Positions 33,155-45,653 are shown, counted from the first letter of the stretch. The stretch is 64,000 bases of DNA from Dendrobium chrysotoxum (GCA_019925795.1 CM034314.1:30745774-30809773); one strand, 5' to 3'. A program made the numbers and translations. The notes: a model not told the origin generated them from the sequence alone.

Positions 33155-33822
33155 ATTTTGTAAGCTTTCTCCTTTTCATAATCATTAAAGAGTCTCAGTT
33201 GTGAGATTATCTTTCAGACATAGGAGATGACTCTCCACAGTAAGGAAGAATGATTCACAAAATAAAAGCCATACAACATATGATAAATGCAATCACTTGA
33301 TTTAAAAAATCAAACTAATGAGTCAAGACTTTGAAAAATACTATTGATATGAGGCAGATTTCTGTAGGAAGATAAAATAATCTCTATTTCAAAAACTAAC
33401 ATTTAAATTTTGAAGAGAATTTTTATCCAAAAGAAACTATACACCAGTAAAGGAGTTAGAGGAAGAGAAACAATCATTAATGTTTCTTCTCTTTAACGGA
33501 TTCAGTGGAATCAATCACTGCTTATCAGCTTCCGAATAAAAATAAGGTAAAACTCCCAGTCAGAAATTCAGATTATCAGAAGTAGTAAGCAGTGATCAGA
33601 TTTTAAAAAGCATAAAACAGTAAGTGCAAGATATGAACCAGTGAATAAAAAGCAAGTAGAAAATCTCATCAAAGTAAATGCTCAAATCAAACTAACGGTA
33701 AGGCTAAAAATAGAAATCAGCAGAAGAAATAAAATCAACTGAAAGCAAATAATCAAACCAAAAACTAACTAACAGAAAACAGAATACCAATTAGAACAAT
33801 AAAAAATTAGCAGTCATCAGAA
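33155..33822. other. Noncoding region after pol of element C
   Basis: About 670 bp, A-rich, no frame. It is similar by eye to 14056-14699 in D. Confidence 0.6.
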
Positions 33823-35290
33823 TCAAGAATTTATATCAATCACTCCTAATCTGGTTCTCAAAATGCTGAATGAGTCAAAGGCCAGTGGTTTAGTGAATAT
33901 GTCAGCCAGCTGATTTTCAGTTGCTATATGATGTAGCTCAATGTCCCCTTTTGTAACATGGTCCCTAATGAAGTGATGCCTTATATCAATGTGTTTGGTC
34001 CTAAAATATTGGATTGGCTTCTTAGAGATACATATGGCACTAGTATTATCACACAGAACAGAAATTGTGCCAACAGGTACCCCTAAATCCAAGACTTGTT
34101 GCTTCAACCAAAGAACTTGGGCCACACAACTCCCTAAGGCAATGTACTCAGCTTCAGCAGTGGAAAGTGCAACTGAGTTCTATTTTCTACTGGACCAGGA
34201 GACTAACGACTATCCTATGAATTGATAAGACCCATAAGTGCTCTTTCTATCCACCCTACACCCCGCAAAGTCAGAATCAGAATATCCAATGATCTCAAAA
34301 GAGATGCTGTGCCTAGGGTACCAGATTCCTAAGTTTGGGGTCCCTAAAAGATATCTAAGAATTCTCTTAATAGCAGTCAGGCGGGACTCTTTAGGATCAG
34401 CCTGAAACCTAGCACAAAGACAGAGACTAAACATGATATCAGGTCGGCTAGCAGTCAGGTAAAGCAGTGATCCTACTATCCCTCTATACTTCTTCTGATC
34501 AACAGATTTTCCACTTGAATCCTTATCTAACTGAACTGAGGAGGTCATGGGAGTATTGATTGGCTTGGCTTTGTCCATTTCATATTGCTTCAAAATGTCC
34601 TTAGTGTATTTAGATTGATTGAGAAAGGTTCCATCATCCATTTGCCTTATGCTAAACCCTAAAAAGTAGGATAATTCTCCCATCATACTCATCTCAAACT
34701 CCTTACTCATTGTTTTAGAAAACTCATCACATAAATATTTATCAGAAGATCAAAAAATGATATCATCAACATAAATCTGGATAATGAGTAAGTCATCCCC
34801 TATTCTCCTCAAAAAAAGGATGGTGTCTACGCTCCCCTTAACAAACTCTCTTTCTAACAGGAATGTGCTAAGCCTCTCATACCAAGCTCTGGGTTCCTAT
34901 TTCAATCCATATAAGGCCTTTTTTAATTTATAAACATGATTTGGATATTGGGAAATCTCAAAACCTAGGGGTTGTTCTACAAAAATATCTTCTTTTATTA
35001 CCCCATTTAAAAAGGCACTCTTAACATCCATTTGAAACAGCTTGAATCCCTTATAACAGGCAAAGGCTAGTAGCACTCTAATGGCTTCCAATCTAGCTAC
35101 ATGGGCAAAAGCCTCCTCAAAATCAATCCGTTCTATCTGATTATACCCCTTAGCCACCAATCTTGCCTTATTTCTCACCACCACACCAGAATTATTCATC
35201 TTATTCTTAAAGACCCACTTGGTTCCCACAATACTTTAATTTCTAGGTCTTTCTAATAACTCCCAAACATCATTCCTTACAAATTGATTC
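33823..35290 (-). pseudogene. Element C reverse transcriptase and RNase H
   Basis: The RT frame 34897-35229 reads GTKWVFKNKMNNSGVV, KARLVAKGYNQIE and KLFQMDVKSAFLNG. The YVDD box lies near 34760-34780 (IYVDDI) but is followed closely by a stop. 34210-34710 gives SKEFEMSMMGELSYFLGFS and SLLYLTASRPDIMFS. RNase H follows: an STAEAEYI-like block and, in 33823-34125, VLCDNTSAICISKKPI and NQLADIFTKPLAF, ending in VIDINS. Domain order and size are normal for copia. Several stops separate the open parts. Confidence 0.88.
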
Positions 35291-35313
35291 AATTCTTCCT
35301 GCATAGCTAAAAT

Positions 35314-36512
35314 CTAAAACTCATCCGACAAGGCTTGATTGATGTTGGTGGGTTCAGTCATTAAGATAAAGGCAGAATGGTTTACTTCCTTCCTAAGTCC
35401 ATGCCTAGTCCTAACACCTTCAGAAGGGTCTCCTAAGATCAGTTTTTTAGGATGACTCAAAGAATATCTCCAATCTCTAGGCAACGTGGTTTGAGGTTCT
35501 ACCCTTTCCTCCAGATTTGTATTTCCAACCCCTTGGGTAACCTCAAAAATCTCTTCATCTTCTACTTCAGATCTAGACTCCTTAGGATCAGATTCATCAA
35601 ACACTACATGGGTTATTTCTTCCACCACTAAAGTCCTCTTATTGAACACCCTAAAGGATTTCCCCACACTTGAATATCCTAAGAACACTCCTTCATCAGA
35701 TTTGGGGTCAAATTTTCCTAAGGGTGACTTCCCGTTGTTTAGAATGAAAACCTTACAGCCAAAGACATGGAGGTGGGTCAGATTTGGAGTTCTACCCTTA
35801 ATGATCTCATAAGGTGTCTTGTTCAGTTTGACTCTCAAATTCACCATATTCAGCACATAACAGGCAGTGTTCACCGCTTCAGCCCAAAAGTATTTTGGAA
35901 GTGAATACTCGGCAAGCATGGCTCTAGCGGCTTCCACTAAGGTCCTGTTCTTCCTTTTAGCTACCCCGTTCTGCTGAGGAGTCCTAGGAGCTAAAAAATT
36001 GTGACTAATCCCTTGATCCTCACAAAAACTTCCAAATCTTTCATTTTCAAACTCTCCTCCGTGATCACTATAGATGGTAATAATCTCACATCCTAACTTC
36101 TTCTGAATCCAAGTAGAGAAAGATCTAAACTCATAAAATGACTCAGATTTATGTGACAAAAATTTCACCTAAGTGAACCTCGAATAATCATCTATAATTA
36201 CAAATCCATAGACTATCCCTCCTAAGCTGGCAGTGCTAATGGGTCCAAAGAGGTCCATGTGAAGAACTTATAAAGGTCTAGAGGAGCTAATGTCCTTAAC
36301 AGAGTGAAACGAGGACTGAACTTGCTTCCCCAACTGACAGGCATCACACAGGTGATCCTTAGTGAACTTAAGTTTGGGCACACCTCTAACTAAGTCCTTC
36401 TGGGTGATTCTTCTAAGGGTTTTCATATTGGCATGACACAATCTCCTATGCCATAACCAAGACTCATCAGGAACAATTTTTAAGTAAATTGAATTATCAG
36501 ATTTAATGCAAC
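35314..36512 (-). pseudogene. Element C integrase
   Basis: 36250-36480 carries the zinc-binding region (shifted). 35314-36168 is a 284-residue open stretch with IITIYSDHGGEFENERF (second catalytic Asp) and APRTPQQNGVAKRKNRTLVE. The residue 36 positions after that Asp should be Glu (D-35-E); here it is Lys, while D keeps Glu. HVFGCKVFILN, GVFLGYSS and a long acidic C-terminal tail follow, running into the RT linker. This is the best preserved part of C, yet it would be inactive because of the Lys. Confidence 0.88.
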
Positions 36513-36887
36513 TTACATCCAGCTTGTAGACGTTGTTGATCCTTTGCCCTGCAGAACAACTTCATCATTTAAGCTTAAAATGCAGCTAGTGGGCAGGAAT
36601 TTGATGCTGTATCCCTTGTCACAAAGTTGACTGATGCTCAGTAAGTTGTGTTTTAGTCCATCTACAAGCAAAACATTATCAATCATAAAATTCTTTGAAT
36701 CACCAATTATACCTGAGCCTACCACCTTCCTGGTGGTGTTATCTCGAAGTGTAACCATGCCTCCAGCTCTGGCCTCCAGCGAAATGAACTGATTTGCATC
36801 TCCAGTCATGTGTCTAGAACATTCACTGTCCAGGTACCACATACTCTCACGAGGTCTTGTGTGAGAGCACACCCACAAAAATATCAA
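36513..36887 (-). pseudogene. Element C protease
   Basis: A 124-residue open stretch: ESMWYLDSECSRHMTGD (active site, Asp-Ser-Glu in place of Asp-Ser-Gly), FISLEARAGGMVTLRDN, KHNLLSISQLCDKGYSIKF. The position right after the second Gag knuckle is normal for copia. The Glu is shared with element D. Confidence 0.8.
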
Positions 36888-37797
36888 ACATCAGTCTTAG
36901 GAACCCAAATAGGTTTGGTTTGCTTCTTATGAAAAGAAGAATGCAATGCATGCGTGCTGTGCTGTGAAACAGGCAGTTTGGGTCTCCACACCCAATGTAT
37001 ACTACGGTGAACAGTGCAGGTGTGGGAAATATGTCCTAACAAGCCACATGAAAAACATCTAACACCAGGAAAAGGGTTAACTAATCTATGTGGGTGATAA
37101 TGCCTCTTCCTAGATGTATATGAAATATGCTTTGATGAACTTGCAATAGATTTTTCAAAAGGTGGCGGTGCATAAAATTGTTCAAAAGTAGGCGGTGTTA
37201 TGTTCTTTTCAAAAGCACTGATTTTCACTTTCAAAAACTCGTTTTCTTTCTTTAAACATGCAATTTCAAATTTTAAGGTTCTATTGCTTCTTTCTACTTC
37301 AGATGCCATTGTATCTAACTCTTTAAAAGCTCTTTCTAAATCAAGATGCGTGGTTTTCAACGAATCATGCTCAGAAACTAAATCAGAATATTTTTTGTTC
37401 AATTCATCAAACTCATCAAGTAAAGGCATGTGATTGGAATCAAGTGTGGAATGATCTTTAACTACAGAATCATGCTCTTTTTGCAAAGTCAAATAATCTA
37501 ATTTCAGACTAGCATGAGTTTTCTTAAGCTTCCTATACGATGTATGAATTTTTTCAGAAACTTCAAATAATTGATCGTAAGTAAGCTCACATACCTCTTC
37601 CTGGTCTGACTAACCAGGGTGATCATCAGCCATCAGACACAAGTTTGTTTCCTCCTCTTCAGCTTCAGTCTCAGAGGAGTCGGATGCAGAGTCTGCCCAG
37701 AACGGCTTTTGTATCTACTTCTTGTCCTTTCTAAACTTTGGTTTCTCCTCACCCTTCTCCTTGCTTGGGTAAGCCTTGAGTGTAGGACTATCCGCCT
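36888..37797 (-). pseudogene. Element C Gag coiled coil and second zinc knuckle
   Basis: 36884-37492 gives 202 residues: a coiled coil with Leu heptads (LLDEFDELNKKYSDLVSEHD; LDLERAFKELDTMASEVERS) and an intact CCHC knuckle CFSCGLLGHISHTC near 37012-37055. Upstream, 37600-37710 has the acidic WADSASDSSETEAEEE segment with a stop nearby. This insertion between two knuckles is the Sirevirus-type Gag extension. Confidence 0.8.
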
Positions 37798-38698
37798 TTA
37801 TGTGTCCAGGCTTCCTGCATTCAAAAAAAAAACAGATTCAGATGAACCTTTAAAATTTTTACTGGTCTTACCTTTGTTCCACTTGTGAAAATTCTTATTC
37901 TTCTTCCTTAGAAAGCTCTTAAATTGTCTTGTGATTAAGGCAACATCATCACTATCAGACCCAGAAGTGCTAGCATCTGAATCTTTGACCTTTAGTGCCA
38001 CTGCCTTCTCCTTCTTTCGTTCAACTGCATCAAGTTGTCTTTGGTTCACCCCTTGCTCGTAAGCAATGAGTGATCCAAGTAAGCTGTCAATAGAGTAAGT
38101 ATTTAAATCTTTAGATTCCATGATAGCAGTAATCTTAGCATCATAAGAAGCAGGCAAACATCTAAGAATTTTGTTCACTCTTTCGTAGTTAGTTAGTTTT
38201 CTTCCTGGAGCATGCAAAGAGGTAAAGATTTGAGTGAACCTTTTGTACATTTCTGAAATCATCTCACTAGGTTTTCATGTGAAAAAGTTCATAATCATGT
38301 AACAAGATGTTTAACCTAGACTGTTTGACTTCAGTTGTACCTTTATATGTTATACACAATCTATCCAAGATTTCTTTACCTGTTGTACAAGTAGAAAAAC
38401 ACATATAGTCTTCACATTTTAAAGCACAAAAGAAACAGTTCAAGCATTTTGCATTTAACTGTGCTAAATCACGATCATCAAACATCTAATCAGCAAAGGG
38501 CAATTCAATTTTCACATTATTAAGCAATCTAAAAGGTGGTTCGTATCCATCCTTAACTAACATCCACAAGCGATAGTCAATCGATTGAAGAAAAGTAGAC
38601 ATGCGTGTTTTCCAAAAATCAAAAGGAATATTATCAAACAACGGTGGTCTTGTAATAGAATACCCTTCAGCAGTATTACGATTATTACAGTTAGCCAT
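37798..38698 (-). pseudogene. Element C Gag capsid region and first knuckle
   Basis: ATG at 38698 (MANCNNRNTAEGYSITRPP). Open parts are 38486-38698 (FDFWKTRMSTFLQSIDYRLW), 38267-38485 (AQLNAKCLNCFFCALKCED) and 37798-38262 (MYKRFTQIFTSLHAPGRK; LLGSLIAYEQG). It is broken by a stop near 38486, a shift near 38265, and an A/T-run shift near 37825 right at the first knuckle, whose last Cys is Ser. Confidence 0.85.
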
Positions 38699-38739
38699 GG
38701 ATCAAATTCAAAAGTTTTTAAACCTAAATTTTGAATCCC

Positions 38740-38751
38740 GCTCTAATACCA
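38740..38751 (-). other. Primer binding site of element C
   Basis: TGGTATTAGAGC in element sense, one change from the initiator Met tRNA complement. Confidence 0.85.
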
Positions 38752-38753
38752 CT

Positions 38754-40374
38754 TGAAAGTTTGATAGGGATGTTAAGCCCTAGTGAACTAGTCCCGAGGC
38801 TAACCAAGAGGGGGGGTGAATTGGTTATTTAAAAATTTCACAAACAACAAAAAAATCTTTTCGATACTTTAAAGCGGAAATAAGTAAACAATAATAAAAA
38901 GATCAATCACAGAGATTCACCCAAGCAGTTAATATCAGAAAAGTAAAGTGCAGAACTGAATCAGAAAAGCAAACCAGATTTTATAGTGGTTCGGTCAACT
39001 TGACCTACGTCCACTCCCCGGAGCCTCCACTCCGGGTATTGCACTAAACAAAAAGTGTCTCTCATTTTGCTCCCACAGCAAGGCGGAGAAGCCTGTACAA
39101 GACCTCCTTCTCACCACACGGTGAGGCAGAGAACCCGACCTCCTTTTGCTTCCACATGACGCGGGCAGAGAACCCCAGATCTTCTTACGAATGATCCTCC
39201 CACAACGAACACCAACTAGATGAAAGACGATGAGCGGAGAAGACGGCTCTGATCCGTGCTTGGAGCAACCTTAGTGAATCCCTCACTAACTCCCCCTCAC
39301 AAGATCTTCTCTCTCTCTCTCCCAAACTCTCTCTCTCTCTCTAGGGTTTCTCTTGGAAAGAAGGTGGCAAAAGATTTTTCTTATTTCAAGAAAAATATCT
39401 GTTATATGAGGGCTTAAAATTTGCCCTAAATCTCAACTGGTCGGCCATGATCATCCAGGACGATCGGTAGATCGTCCTGTACGATTAGTTCAAATTCAGC
39501 CGATTTAGCCTGGACGATCTGGCTCTTCTGGACGATCAGTAGAAAAAATTGATCATATCGTCCTGTACGATCCTGCGATCGTCAAGGACGATTAGTGCAA
39601 ATCGAGGAATATCGTCCAGTAGACAGTTCGGGACATCTAGAGAAACTTGTGCTGTATGACCAAAAAATGACTTGATCATCTAGGACGATACAGGTATCGT
39701 CCTGTACGATTAGTTGAAAAAGTGCCAAAATCGTCCTGAGCATAGTTCGGGACATACAACAGAAATGTACTAGACGATCATGATCATCCGGGGTGATCCT
39801 GCGATCGTCCAGGACGATATGATCGTATCAATCAAAAATAAATTGCTTTCCTTAATTACCAGATTAAATTATGCATGATTGTACTGAATCGTCCAGGACG
39901 ATACACGTATCTTCCTGGACGATCAGGCCAAATAACTAAAAATAAAAACTTGCCTAACTTGATCTGGCGGTCGTGAATTTTTGATTTGAGCATATCATCC
40001 CGTACGATCCAAAGATCATCCAAGACGATCTGCTTAATCAGACCCTCTTAACTTAATCGCCCTTATTAGGGTTTCTATTTTTACCTGATCGTCCAGGATG
40101 ATGTGAATATCGTCCAAGACGATCTTAATAAAAAAAGAACAGAAACTCTAATTCACTCAAGCTCTCCCCCTGACTGTGTGTGTGCAAGGTTACTTAGCTG
40201 GGGGATCAGTTACATTACAATTGACTCAAGAAAAAGAAAAACAGTACATTGGACACACTTGGACCTAATCTTGAGTTGGCTTGATTTGCTCGTGATCTTT
40301 TGTGCCTGAAACGGGTTAGCCAAGCAAAACACACTGGAAACATGTTTGTCATCATCCAAACCAGATTTGCAACA
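38754..40374 (-). repeat. 5' LTR of element C
   Basis: 1,621 bp from TGAAAGTTTGATAGG to 'gatttgcaaca', then TAAAG. The palindrome twins match those of the partner, for example 39450-39464 with 39471-39485 and 39888-39902 with 39909-39923. CT tracts lie at 39306-39345. Confidence 0.93.
39450..40125. promoter_or_regulatory. Palindrome array in U3 of C's 5' LTR
   Basis: The same set of twins as in 24313-24986, with a few point changes; 6-bp spacers are kept where both halves are readable. It is the upstream region of the element's promoter. Confidence 0.8.
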
Positions 40375-40700
40375 TAAAGGTGATTCATTAAAGAAATTTA
40401 GAACATTCTTAGTTTGGATTCAGAGAAAAATAGGTTGTCGAATTTCTACAATCCATAACAATCATTGAGAGAAATTTAAGAATGAGAGAATTGAATTATT
40501 TTGTTAAGAATCTAAAATTGAACGTAATTTTTTTACCCCATAGAACCCTAGAGCAAAATTGTATAGCCGATATGAAAATAGGACTTTGGTAGATGCTGCT
40601 AGGTGATTCTTAGTAAATATAATCTATCGAAGTACTTGTGGGCAGAAGCAAAAAGTATTCTTTGTGGAAAAAATTAATTAATGCCCAACTAATTTGATTT
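40375..40700 (+). pseudogene. Copia relic J, integrase continuation (right half)
   Basis: Directly after C the frame continues the integrase of 22900-23622: KGDSLKKFRTFLVWIQRKIG, then remains of the second-Asp region, then RYENRTLVDAAR and a YLWAEA-like block. After about 40700 similarity is lost. Confidence 0.7.
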
Positions 40701-41415
40701 ATATTTTTATAACCAAATTTTTATAGCTAACAACATACCATCTTAAAAGATGAACTGATGCTTCACCATGTCTTTAAACATGGAAATATAATTTATTTTC
40801 ATGATCAAACTTAACATAAGAAATGTAATATTCATCTCAAGAGATAAACATGGAATTCACCTATCTTTTTGAAAATGAAATTAATAATGGATAGAATTTA
40901 TCTACGTCCAAAGATTTTTCTCTTCTCTAGCGAACTAAAGTAGGGTTTTTTTTACTTGGTTCTAAGATCCTTATTGAGGCAAGCCTTTATAGTTAATTAC
41001 ATCCTAAGACATGTCTTTAGAAAATTTTTGAATAAAGTTATGATTTGGCTTCTTTAGTTTTATAAGGATTTAACCGAGATTTTTGAATTTAAATATATTA
41101 ATTGGGAAATGGTAAAAATTTGAATGATTCTTTATGAGTCAATAAAAGAATTATAGAGAGTACCTGAGATTTAGGGATACCCTAGAAAGACTCTCACCTA
41201 TACTAATTTGGCTTTAACGATTTAGATCAAGATTTAATTAATTTTTGAGTTTATAATTTTTAAGAAGATATGATAATCCTCCTAGATGGAATACCACAGG
41301 TGTTTGCAAATCTGGAGTTATATTTGCCCAAGGTGGATAGTTAGCTAACCACATAAACCCATAATTTTTAAAACATGCTTTTTAGGTCTAATGCATGTAG
41401 TACGAAATTCCATCG

Positions 41416-41446
<31 letters not shown>

Positions 41447-42674
41447 CTTATTTAAATCTTCAAATCTTCTCGCTCCTAGTCTTCTATATAATTCCCAATG
41501 AGAGTGTCTCTCAAAGGATGAGGAATTATTATCTTTTTGAGTCTTAGATACGCACACACATGTAATTATTTTCATAATTTTTTTACTTTTGCAACTAGAG
41601 TTAACTATACAAATTATAATGCATTTTTTCCCCATAGGAGATAAAGAAAATGCATATAGTCCTTCTATTTTTAATTAATGATTTATTTTAATTTAAACTC
41701 TAAATTAGAGATGATAATTAAAGACCTCAATTCACATTCCAAACTTTAATTAACAAGTTATGGGCTTATTTTATTCATTTGTTCTCCCCCTAAGGGATAA
41801 AATAAGTGCATTAAGCCTTGTATTTATTTAATAAATTAATAATAACTAAAATGGGTTTGAATGATTTAATTAATTATTTAAGTTTACTATTTCATATATT
41901 TAATTGAGTTGGAATTTTATTTGATTTATTATTTAATTTCAATTGCTTTAAATCATTTAATTTTGTTGATTATCCTTTGTTTTATATTTATATTTATTTG
42001 ATTTCAAAATTTTAGAATTTATTTGAATTTCTATTTAATTTTTTTTATTTTATTTTATTTTTAAATTTGAATTATTTAATTTAATTTAGAATTTTAATTA
42101 GTTCTTTTTTAATCCTTTCGTATTTCTATTTTATTTAATTAAATTTAATTTATTTAAATTTTCTTTAAATTTTATTTATTTAATTAATTAATTTATTGAA
42201 TTATTAAATTTTATACACTTAATAGTGGGTTTGACAAAAGCTTGACTTTGAATGTAATGTAAATTTTATTTTTAATTTTGCTATTATTTATTATATTATA
42301 GATTTCGAATTAGTGTAAATTTAGTTTTTATTTTTATAACTTATATTTAAATTTTTTTTATATTTATAAGTTTATTGTATTTATATAATTGACTCCCAAT
42401 AAAATTAGGGTTATGAAATTGATCGATCAAATAACCTTAATTGATCAGATGATTGATAGTATGAGTGAGGTTTAACCCAAAGTACAATCACTAAAAATTT
42501 TGGACATTTAGACTAAGTGTTGATTTTATATGATTTAATTTATTCAAAATTTAATTATAAGATAAGTTATGAGTTGGGTTATTTAGTTTCTTTGATTATA
42601 CATTAAGTTTATGAAGCAATGCAATTTATTTTAAGTTTTAATGATTATTATTTATTTGATTTTGAATTTTACAA
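40701..42674. other. AT-rich DNA without recognisable genes
   Basis: About 2 kb. It contains a TA microsatellite (41417-41446) and a strongly AT-rich part (41830-42400) built of ATTTAATTTA-like words. No frame, terminal repeat or domain could be supported. It may include the rest of copia relic J, but I see no LTR. Confidence 0.5.
41417..41446. repeat. TA dinucleotide microsatellite
   Basis: About 14 uninterrupted TA units. Confidence 0.95.
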
Positions 42675-42683
42675 TTTTTTTGG

Positions 42684-44389
42684 TGAAACCCACAAAGGGC
42701 CTACGCATTGATTAAAATAAAAGTTACAAGGTCCTTAAAGGGACCTCGAGCTCGCTACTGCTCGAAGGAGCGATAAAAGAAAGTCAAAATAAAACCTAAT
42801 AGATCAAGGTCCCTACTAAGTTGAAGTAAAAAATTTCCTAGGTACGTTCTAAGGAGGTAAGTAACCAACACCAAAAATTTCGAGAAGATCAAAAGATTGT
42901 CATTAGCTCCCATCTTCTCGTCCAAAAATTCTAAAGCCAAAAAACCTGCACTATAAGCAACCCACAAGAAAATATTTACCAAAAAAACAAGAACAATATT
43001 CTCCTTTGTAAAGTTATCCAAAATTAACCTTAAAATGATTGAATTCAGCCACGGCCAGCTGAAAGAACAAAACCAGCAGAAAGAACAAAATCAACCTTCC
43101 CATAAACAAGTAATGATATGACCCAACAACCAACCATCAGCATGACTGGACTTATCAAAATAATCAGAAGGGGCATTATAGTACTTATTTAGTGTTTGAG
43201 AATTGGAAAAATTCTGCCAGATCAAGCAATCCAAAACAAACTAAATGCCATCATTATAAGAGGTGGTAAAGTACCAAATAATAAACCCCTACTGCCATTA
43301 TCAAACACCCCCAGCCAAAGCACAAGACAATGCAATATTAGGGAAAAAACAATCAAGAAGAGGCTACAGACAGGCAAAACTAACCACTAATAACTAATAA
43401 AGTTATCAAACATCCTAACCATCATGTAAATTCATTCAATCAACATGCAGATGCTCAGCCAAAAGCACATTCAATAATGCAAATCTAACCTAATCCAATA
43501 ATAATTAGGAGAGAAGATCCATAGAATGTAAGACATAATAGAAAAATACTCGCCTAGCAGATGCTCCAGGCAACAGTTAAATAAAGGAAATCCCAGACGA
43601 ATAGAACTGCAGACTCCAAAAAAAATAAACCTAACCAAAATCCACCTAGAGGCATCAAATAACCTAGCCATATTAATAAGAAGATTATAGAGGATGCAAT
43701 TGTAAACACCAAATAATGCAAAACATAACCAAATTAAAGGATAAGTAAGAAAGTCAGGCGACAACATCCCGCTTAGGTGTATAGTATCATATAAATTATG
43801 AAGCAAAAATACCAACTGCCACTCAAATTTGATCAATTCCAACCCAGAACGGGAGAAAAACTAGACCAAATACTAAGATAAAGATTCATATAATTACTGC
43901 AACACCCTAAGAAAAATTGAAAAACATCTCCCACATAACCCACCATACCCCGCACCGAGCTAACGGGATTAAAAATGCGGCACCAATGATACACATAAGG
44001 ATCAAAAATCCAAACTCTGTTTGACTAGACCAAAATCCATAATAATTGATATCCATAAAGATACAACCAGATCAAACTTCATGATAACAGATCTCCACCC
44101 CTCCCACTCTAGCAAGGAAAAGGATAAGATGAGCAGCACTTAATAAAATGGTTATATTGAGAACTAGTACAATCAATGTTAGAAAAAGCCACCTCCCAAA
44201 TGCCATAAACATTATAAAAATTGCAGCCGATATGTACAGACAGTACATAAGCTTCAAAGAGTAGAGAATCATTTAAAGAAGAGAACCAAAACCACAACAT
44301 GGCTGAAAACCATAAGCAAGGAGTAATTTCTAATATAAGGGAAACCATGTTTTCTAATCTGATAAGGCCTTGTTAAATGGTCGGCAAAG
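42684..44389 (-). other. 3' untranslated region of the LINE
   Basis: T-rich in element sense, with several open stretches rich in Phe and Leu that come from the T-richness. It ends with 'aggccctttgtgggtttcacc' before the poly-A. No domain seen. Confidence 0.6.
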
Positions 44390-45642
44390 TCGAGTAGGCT
44401 AAATTAATATGATACTACATACTACAATTGTAATTAGCTAATCAGTCAACACAGGCATTACCTTCTCTATATATGTGAGAAATATCAGCATTGAAAAAGA
44501 TCAACAATTGCTTGATTTCCCTAATAAGATAAAAAACTCAGGATTGCAAATTTTTTCGTCATTTTTATTCGAACAGAGGAGACATTGCATAACATCAACC
44601 TGAATCAAAATTTTACTAACCAAGAGAAAGGCATAATTTAATCCATTTAGTATAGCAAAAAGTTCAGTTAAAGTAACAGAACATCTAGAAAGAGGACTAG
44701 CATAAGCCGTAATGAAATTACCTTAAAAATCTCTATTGATGTCACCACAACCATAAGCATTATCTTTGACAGAATAATTACAATTGAGTTTAAAAGTATT
44801 GTAAGATGGTTTGTACCAATAAATAAGTTTTGGGCCATCTGTGACATGTATATCATTAAGGACATTACCAAATTCTTTAGCAACAAAAGTATACCCACTA
44901 AAGTTTTTGTTAGACAAAAGATATGCATTAAAAAGATTAAGAATCTTATTTTTAATATTGCCAATAATATCATCCATAACAACATTATTAAAAAAGGAAT
45001 CATTCAGAGCAAACTAAAGATACTACAAAATGAGGGAAGGAATGAGATTCCTAATATGGCCACGAGAACTCATAAACGAAAGATTTAAGATATCCTTGAT
45101 GCTAATATTACCATAAAAATGATTAAAATTGAAAATGCCATCAAAATAAATCCAAATTTTAGAGGCAATAGGACTAGAGATAAAAAAACATGATGCATGT
45201 TCTCCATGTGATAGCAACATTGACATTTAGAAGGTAAAATAAAACCTCTTTTAATTAAATTGTCATCAGAAGGAATATATTTATGTAACACTCTCCAAGT
45301 ATAAGTAGCAAAGGTAGACATGATATTTTATACCATAACATAGAAAAACAAATTTGAAGTAATATTCTTAGTTCTAAAAACATTACAAGCATCCTTAGGT
45401 CTAAAGATGCCAATATTAGTCAGGTTGCATAATAAAATATCATCAGCTTTAATATTTAATGTAATTTGTAAAATGAGAGTAATTAAAGTAACATGAACTA
45501 CTTCAGTGAGTTTAGAATAATACCAACAATTATCAGTAATAAAATAATTAACCTTAGTAGCTGTAGTAGAGAAATAATTAATCATTTTATCAATAGAAGT
45601 TTTACCTAACTAATGATCCTGCCAAAAAAAGAGGTTAGCCAA
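44390..45642 (-). pseudogene. LINE RT C-terminus with zinc-binding and RNase H domains
   Basis: The frame starts with a 'WQDH.LG' block of plant L1 RT. 45085-45321 reads TYTWRVLHKYIPSDDNLIKR and CQCCYHMENMHHVF, the RT-associated zinc-binding region. Then comes RNase H: YWYKPSYNTFKLNCNYSVKD (the first catalytic Asp is Asn), GCGDINRDF, VTLTELFAILNGLNYAF (Glu kept) and ILIQVDVMQC (Asp kept). Stops and shifts interrupt the frame. Such fragments are often annotated as plant ribonuclease H-like proteins, but here the element boundaries show a LINE copy. Confidence 0.82.
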
Positions 45643-45653
45643 GAATTTTACAA

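Larger units (their letters stand above)
23623..40374 (-). mobile_element. Element C: full-length Sirevirus-like copia retrotransposon with nested B
   Basis: LTRs lie at 23623-25237 and 38754-40374, and a perfect TAAAG duplication at 23618-23622 and 40375-40379. Without the nested element B and its duplication the length is 11.47 kb, close to D (11.70 kb). The order in element sense is the same as in D. Over the first 180 bp the LTRs differ at roughly 5% by eye, so C is younger than D but not recent. The polyprotein has stops and frameshifts and the integrase Glu is lost. It inserted into copia relic J. Confidence 0.95.
42675..45642 (-). mobile_element. 5'-truncated L1-type LINE
   Basis: A 2.97-kb non-LTR element on the - strand, flanked by a perfect 11-bp duplication GAATTTTACAA (42664-42674 and 45643-45653). 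It ends in a short poly-A (seven A in element sense) after 'gtgggtttcacc'. It starts abruptly within the end of the reverse transcriptase, as expected from incomplete target-primed reverse transcription. The 3' part after RNase H (42684-44390) is a long untranslated region. Confidence 0.88.

Noticed and set aside
43471..44348. Phe/Leu-rich open frames that look like membrane proteins.
   Set aside because: They lie in the T-rich 3' untranslated region of the LINE, and their hydrophobicity follows from base composition.
44668..45226. Open frames in other phases across the LINE RNase H region.
   Set aside because: The RNase H and zinc-binding motifs are in the frames used for the annotation; the others are T-rich shadows.
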